Shown here in pieces: positions 37,281 to 41,167 of a DNA stretch of 41,167 nt. The notes beneath the pieces were generated by a model, which saw only the letters and a program-made list of their open reading frames with translations, searched no databases and was not told the origin of the DNA. How positions within the stretch are numbered: the stretch's first letter is position 1; each line of letters starts with the position of its first letter. Source of the DNA: Nostoc sp. S13 (GTDB lineage Bacteria; Cyanobacteriota; Cyanobacteriia; Cyanobacteriales; Nostocaceae); NCBI RefSeq assembly GCF_029379315.1, contig NZ_JAQYWQ010000060.1:1-41167 (forward strand). Reading direction: 5' to 3'. The position numbers were made by a program, and so were the translations under genes.

Positions 37281-37403
37281 TCAAGCAACAGCCCCTTGTT
37301 TAGGCTGACGCACCGGACGTTTGCGATCGCTTCGACGAACGCCTCCTGCCATTTTGTACTCATCGCTATTCTTGCCATACTTTGCAGCTACACTGAGTAA
37401 CAT
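37281..37403 (-). pseudogene. C-terminal stub of an unknown protein
   Basis: A 40-codon frame (MLLSVAAKYGKNSDEYKMAG, then GVRRSDRKRPVRQP) with the basic tail of a small conserved cyanobacterial or phage protein. The same frame runs upstream a little without an initiation codon. It overlaps the plus-strand frame at 37397 by a few bases. Tentative. Confidence 0.3.
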
Positions 37404-37813
37404 ATGTTCTGTTAGTTCCAGCAGTATCTTCAGCTTTAGGTTTAACCATCTTATTAGCTATAAAAGGGTCTAAAAGTGCAGTAACTTCAAATAGAAGCAA
37501 CCTAAATATTGATTTCAATGATTTAGAAAGTATCGGAATCATTCTTACTTCTTTCTCACTCTCACTGATAGGATACTTAATGTTTAATAATATAATGATC
37601 TGGTATATCAATGTACATAACTTAGTACCTAATTTCTTAAATAAAGGAATAATTATAGCTACCTTTATTGTATTAATGTGGTTAAGTAATGGTTGGTGTA
37701 TACCTTTAATAGCAGCTAGTCTTCTATTAAACAAACTAATTAAATTAGCTGGGGCACCAAAAGAACTTAACTTAGGGGCATTGAGTATCCTACCAATGAT
37801 GGCTCTATTTTAA
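37397..37813 (+). pseudogene. Membrane-protein coding frame lacking a start
   Basis: An open frame of 138 codons, with no ATG until 37580, encoding about four hydrophobic helices (SALGLTILLAIKGSK, GIILTSFSLSLIGYLMF, GIIIATFIVLMWLSNGW, CIPLIAASLLLNKLI) and ending LSILPMMALF. It looks like the 3' part of a membrane protein gene whose 5' end has been lost. Family not recognised. Confidence 0.4.
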
Positions 37814-37899
37814 TCCTGCAATAAAAGATATCTAATATCGTTTGTGAATCTGAGATGCTCCCGCTACACTGCTTGCGGTTAGCGGGAGAGTTGTCACGA

Positions 37900-38166
37900 T
37901 TAAAGAACTTCTTCAGCCAAAAGTAGCCCCTTAACTCGTTCATATTCATCTTCAAGAAGCCATTCTTGGGCAGCTTGATAATTAGAGTGAGTGACTATAA
38001 GTTTATAGTCAGATGCAGGGTTAAAAATACGACAAGTGCCATCTTGATCGCCAACTAACATGAGAATCTTAGGTGGAAAAAGAACTGGATCAACCCAGAG
38101 TTCTAGAAATTTCCAGGTTTTAGCTTGTTCTGCGAGGCCTGGTGCGTGGGATTGCATGATACTCAC
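37900..38166 (-). CDS. Small hypothetical protein, overlapping partner of 38120-38479
   Basis: 88 residues from a GTG at 38166, or 85 from ATG 38157. A beta-rich segment ILMLVGDQDGTCRIFNPASD is followed by an acidic helix EWLLEDEYERVKGLLLAEE. It overlaps the upstream gene by about 40 bases in another frame, so the two are translated together. The compact acidic second gene could be the neutralising partner of the first. No recognised family. Confidence 0.62.
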   Translation of the reverse strand: MSIMQSHAPGLAEQAKTWKFLELWVDPVLFPPKILMLVGDQDGTCRIFNPASDYKLIVTHSNYQAAQEWLLEDEYERVKGLLLAEEVL

Positions 38167-38479
38167 CTGTCGTCTTTACGATTTTGATCTCACCGTAGTA
38201 AAGTGGGATTTGGCTCCCATCTGCTTTAATTATGTAACCGATCGGCTCTGAAAAGTAGAGTCCATATCGTTCGTAATCGTCGTCTTCATCATCTATTCCA
38301 GTTCGCTCTCCCCCTCCAATAATAGCTTGTGTGACTCGTTCTAGGGTTTCGTAATCATTAAATACATGCGCTCTGCCTTCTCTGTGCAGCAGTCGTTGGA
38401 CTTGAGAGCTATTAGGCAAATGGCGATCAATTAGGCTTAGTCGGGGATCTGGGGTGATATCTCGGTCAATTCCGCTCAT
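38120..38479 (-). CDS. Small hypothetical protein, 119 aa, possible nuclease-fold toxin-like gene
   Basis: Begins MSGIDRDITPDPRLSLIDRH; then HVFNDYETLERVTQAIIGGG, an acidic patch DDEDDDYERYG, and GSQIPLYYGEIKIVK at the end. The H...F...T.I..G / strand-rich C-terminal pattern is reminiscent of small polymorphic-toxin RNases, but this is an impression only. Basic C terminus (RTRPRRTS). Overlaps the next gene. Function not assigned. Confidence 0.65.
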   Translation of the reverse strand: MSGIDRDITPDPRLSLIDRHLPNSSQVQRLLHREGRAHVFNDYETLERVTQAIIGGGERTGIDDEDDDYERYGLYFSEPIGYIIKADGSQIPLYYGEIKIVKTTGEYHAIPRTRPRRTS

Positions 38480-38624
38480 GAGTTGGGCGATGTCTACGAC
38501 GGGCTACGCCTACACACACTAGATCAAAATCGCTATTGTAAGTGATCGCTCGTCCTTATTACGAACATCACACGAATTCAGAGGTGTAGCGAATTCTCTA
38601 AATACTAGCGTCGGACGATGATAG

Positions 38625-38736
38625 TCATTGCCGAGAAATTGGAATAATATGCTCCACCTCAAACGGAAAATTGAAAACGACTTCAGGAGCTTGGCAGTAC
38701 TCACAACGATGGTTGGCTGCGCTAACGCGATCGCAG
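38625..38736 (-). pseudogene. HNH endonuclease fragment
   Basis: The minus strand reads SAANHRCEYCQAPEVVFNFP then FEVEHIIPISRQ and stops. CEYC and EHIIP are the zinc-binding and catalytic start of a standalone HNH endonuclease. The N-terminal end is cut by a MITE beginning at 38742, and the remainder is out of frame. Confidence 0.65.
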
Positions 38737-38741
38737 TATAG

Positions 38742-38790
38742 TAGACATCTCCGAAAAAGAATGTAGAGACGCGAAATTTCGCGTCTCTAC
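38742..38790. repeat. Truncated TAGACATCT-type MITE
   Basis: Shares TAGACATCTCCGAAAAAGAA and the following AGACGCGAAATTTCGCGTCT palindrome with the element at 36519. The far inverted end is not evident. Confidence 0.65.
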
Positions 38791-38878
38791 AACGGCATGA
38801 AAGTAAGAAAAACGAAGTGGCAGGTAGGGCGATCGCTCCTTTAAATATGGGCAGCTTTATTACGTAATAAATAATAAT

Positions 38879-39577
38879 TTATCTTGTCAAAGTAGCAAAA
38901 TACTCTAAAATTTTATACATGGCAGTGTTTATTTTACTAAAATCGTCATCCCGTGCAAGCATTTCTTCGGGTTTCTGAATATATTTACCTGTAACTAATT
39001 CAGAGGCGCAATTTTCAATAATTTGCCTAACGCTGTCTTGAGTTGATTCTAGGTGAAATTGTAAACCTAATACTCTATCTGCATAAATGAAAGCTTGATT
39101 TGCACATACTTCACTATAGGCTAGTTGTACAGCACCCCGTGGTAGGTCAAAAGTATCACCATGCCAATGAAACACAGTAAAAGACGCAGGGAATGATGCA
39201 AAAACAGGATAATTTTGTGCTTCTATTGTCACTTTAATCGGATACCAACCTATTTCTTTTTCCTGACCTTTGTAAACCTTGGAACCTAAAACATCAGCGA
39301 TTATCTGCGAACCAAGACAAATGCCAATAACTATTTTATTTTTATTGATTGCTTCTTGAATAAAATGTTTTTCCCAAATCAACCAAGGATATTTATCATC
39401 CTCGTAAATATTCATCGGTCCACCCATTACTATCACCCAATCTAGGTCATCAACAGATGGTAAAGTATCACCGTTATAAAACTTGGTTGCAGAGAGAATA
39501 TGATTTTTCTTTGTCAACCACTGTTCAATACTAGCAAGTCCTTCAAATGGCACATGTTGTAAGTAATGAATTCTCAT
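38879..39577 (-). CDS. Class I glutamine amidotransferase (GMP synthase-like GATase)
   Basis: 232 residues. Oxyanion/nucleophile motif GICLGSQ (C87), with the catalytic histidine and glutamate in LQFHLEST (H175, E177). VMGGPMNIYEDDKYPWL is the usual second conserved segment. It hydrolyses glutamine or gamma-glutamyl compounds. Standalone members of this group include gamma-glutamyl detoxification hydrolases and YfeJ/YLR126C-like proteins. No synthetase partner is nearby. Confidence 0.88.
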   Translation of the reverse strand: MRIHYLQHVPFEGLASIEQWLTKKNHILSATKFYNGDTLPSVDDLDWVIVMGGPMNIYEDDKYPWLIWEKHFIQEAINKNKIVIGICLGSQIIADVLGSKVYKGQEKEIGWYPIKVTIEAQNYPVFASFPASFTVFHWHGDTFDLPRGAVQLAYSEVCANQAFIYADRVLGLQFHLESTQDSVRQIIENCASELVTGKYIQKPEEMLARDDDFSKINTAMYKILEYFATLTR

Positions 39578-39637
39578 CTCTGACTGCTCCGAACTTAGTT
39601 GCAGTGTGATTTTTTACATTAAATCATATAATAGACT

Positions 39638-40231
39638 TCATGTAGCACTGGATTTTGATGCAGTCTGGATTAAGATTGCCGCCACTTTTTTTGCCTGTGA
39701 AGCGGTTGACCAACTTCCTTCCATCATCGCAACCACGATCGCACCTTGCACAAGAAGAAGCAGTTGCCTGGCTAACTGTTCCGGTGATGAAACTTCTGCG
39801 GCTTGAGCCAGGCTCTTGATATAGTGGTAGATTGATTGTTGATGCTCTAATGCCACTCGATGTCCAGGATGGTCAGCATTGGCTAGTTCCACTGATGCAT
39901 TAATGAATGCACAACCTCGGAAATCTGGGCCCTCAAACCATTCCCGTAACGCATCAAATATTGCCAATAGTTGTTGGGATGGATTAGAAGCTCGTTGCTC
40001 AATCGCTGTTTTGAGCCATTCACACCATTGTTCATCCTGTTGTCGCAGCCACGCTTCAATCAATGCATCCTTTGACTTAAAATTATTGTAGAGCGACATT
40101 TTAGCAACGCCAGATTCCGCAACGATTCTGTCAATACCGACGTTGCGAATTCCCTCTCGGTAAAATAAGCCTGATGCTGTACTTAGGATGCGATCGTGAA
40201 CAGATTTACGGGTTGTTTTTGGTTTAGTCAT
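39638..40231 (-). CDS. TetR/AcrR-family transcriptional regulator
   Basis: 197 residues. The N-terminal HTH (DRILSTASGLFYREGIRNVGIDRIVAESGVAKMSLYNNFKSKDALIEAWL) is a textbook TetR DNA-binding domain. The C-terminal ligand domain (FRGCAFINASVELA..DHPGHRVALEHQ) resembles the TetR C-terminal group around YcdC/AcrR types. It lies 60 bases upstream of the amidotransferase gene on the same strand, so that gene is a plausible target. A broken copy lies at 5838-5945 next to a broken nitroreductase. Confidence 0.92.
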   Translation of the reverse strand: MTKPKTTRKSVHDRILSTASGLFYREGIRNVGIDRIVAESGVAKMSLYNNFKSKDALIEAWLRQQDEQWCEWLKTAIEQRASNPSQQLLAIFDALREWFEGPDFRGCAFINASVELANADHPGHRVALEHQQSIYHYIKSLAQAAEVSSPEQLARQLLLLVQGAIVVAMMEGSWSTASQAKKVAAILIQTASKSSAT

Positions 40232-40770
40232 TTAGATCACATCCTTAAATAATGTGTAAATCTTAAATACTTCGTCAATAATATTGACAAATATTTTCCC
40301 AATTTCACGATTTTTTAAACCTGATGCTTTACTCGCTTTTTGAAGTTAGGGTGTAAACGTGTCAAATATTTCATATTTTTTTAGGCTTTTACGTTTCCAA
40401 AACATAGCATTCCTATTTAATCAGTACTCACACAAGATATGTCCAAAAATATTATTCTTGCATAGCGATAATTCATGAATCACCGCTACTTTCGTTATGT
40501 TTTGCGTAAGTCCTGTTAATCTGTAAAAATCTCAAGGCTGAGATACCCGACTTCTCCAAGAAATCGGGTATCTTATTGTTCACTAACAAGAATTGGAAAT
40601 TGAAAAACACCCTTAACCATGTTTTGATTTCTTTTAAAGACAGGGTATTTCATCCACATATATATTGAGTTGAGTTTGTTTTATCCAGTTGCTTGAATCG
40701 CAAACACAGTTATCGATTGCTTGTTCTATTCTTTCATTCGCCAAAACTTCGATTCTTCAATTCTTTGTAA
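40232..40770. other. Intergenic region upstream of tetR
   Basis: No gene seen. Contains a GCGTAAGTCCTG fragment (40505) like the end of the 18861 MITE, and the hairpin AGATACCCGA (40541-40550) / TCGGGTATCT (40564-40573). Confidence 0.5.
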
Positions 40771-41010
40771 GGATTTAAGAAAAAACTATCTGTAAAGAAT
40801 AAAGGGTTTATCCCAAAAGAGATTGATGAACTGCAAGTAGACCAAAGTCCCCCCGAACTCTGGAACTACTACCGATCAACTACTTCCCCAATCCTCCAGA
40901 GACTTGTGGAGCAAGACCATCAGTTCATCAAATCATTGGTTAACTTATGGGATTTGACTTCTTCACTAGAGCGCAAGTGCTTGGAGATCCTTTGTGCTTT
41001 AGCGATTTAG
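40771..41010 (+). pseudogene. Gene fragment truncated by the right-end repeat
   Basis: An 79-codon open frame without an initiation codon: VKNKGFIPKEIDELQVDQSP, then ELWNYYRSTTSPILQRLVEQ, and an amphipathic C-terminal helix ERKCLEILCALAI. The stop TAG is supplied by the first bases of the inverted repeat, which starts at about 41005, so the original protein continued further. Family not recognised. Confidence 0.4.
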
Positions 41011-41167
41011 ATTCCCTATAAATAAAGAATATCATACATTTGGCCAATTTACTTGCGCTGAGAAATTAATTTACAAACAGTATTTGTGGTTACAATTAGT
41101 CATCAGCTAAAGAGCCTCAAAGCCGACAATTGCATTATTCTGTTGTTTAGATTTGAGAAAATACCTT
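41005..41167 (-). repeat. Right copy of the ~163-bp inverted repeat
   Basis: Reverse complement of 1-163 with about six mismatches. Bases 41113-41167 are identical to 55-1. Its inner edge lies at 41004/41005, where it cuts into a coding frame. Confidence 0.9.

Larger units (their letters stand above)
38480..38878. other. Gap with an HNH remnant and a repeat
   Basis: No intact gene. Contains the HNH fragment (38625-38736), the truncated MITE (38742 on) and a GGGCTACGCCTAC repeat word near 38500. Confidence 0.5.

Noticed and set aside
37163..37378. 71-codon minus-strand frame between the retropepsin gene and the membrane frame
   Set aside because: It contains low-complexity CCCCCTTAATCCCCCG-type repeat sequence; a different frame in the same place gives the more conserved-looking stub at 37281-37403.
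37366..37734. 122-codon minus-strand frame
   Set aside because: Antisense to the membrane-helix frame at 37397-37813, which is more protein-like; neither has strong support, but this one has no recognisable pattern.

Overview
The window reads as DNA from a filamentous, heterocyst-type cyanobacterium (Nostoc/Anabaena-like). The evidence is frequent GCGATCGC (HIP1) octamers, a TonB receptor carrying an AMIN domain, many small cyanobacterial palindromic repeats, a Cox3/ARTO-type terminal oxidase operon, and genes of the alternative (vanadium-type) nitrogenase. This placement is inference from gene content, not from a marker gene.

Layout. Positions 1-5140 hold a nitrogenase-reductase paralogue (nifH/vnfH type), a small unknown gene, a VnfR-like repressor (XRE helix-turn-helix fused to a periplasmic-binding-protein-like sensor) and a homocitrate synthase (nifV). 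Positions 5400-9165 hold a small ribbon-helix-helix gene with an operator-like inverted repeat, remnants of two genes, a 2OG-Fe(II) oxygenase, a nitroreductase, a small unknown gene and a PsiE-family membrane protein. Positions 9676-14368 are a respiratory oxidase operon: two DUF2231 membrane proteins, then coxB, coxA and coxC. Subunit II has lost the CuA ligands. Positions 15727-23352 are an iron/siderophore uptake set: TonB receptor, two FecCD permeases, ATPase and binding lipoprotein, with a decayed second copy of the binding protein gene. Positions 23606-27800 hold a frameshifted acyl-CoA dehydrogenase, a lone vnfE/nifE, and broken pieces of an ABC permease and probably a rhodanese. Positions 27934-30248 (minus strand) hold two paralogous small proteins and an opine-type dehydrogenase. 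Positions 30973-36442 hold a second VnfR-like regulator followed by a tungstate/molybdate ABC transporter (tupA, tupB, tupC) split by a tnpB insertion. Positions 36723-41000 hold a retropepsin-like protein, an overlapping pair of small unknown genes, gene fragments, a glutamine amidotransferase and a TetR regulator.

How it fits together. Homocitrate (NifV), a NifE-type cofactor scaffold, a nitrogenase reductase, two oxyanion-sensing repressors and a tungstate/molybdate importer form the accessory side of Mo-independent nitrogen fixation. The catalytic genes (vnfDGK), vnfN and an intact vanadate transporter are absent here. The CuA-less oxidase would fit oxygen removal around nitrogenase. The region is rich in decay: at least eight gene fragments, several MITE-like palindromes, one tnpB and one IS630 remnant.

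The two window ends carry a ~163-bp inverted repeat whose outermost 55 bases are identical. That length matches a common assembler k-mer, so the ends may simply be contig breaks at a repeat. Diverged internal copies of the same repeat occur near 9.2, 27.05 and probably 30.5 kb. No rRNA, tRNA or CRISPR array was seen.
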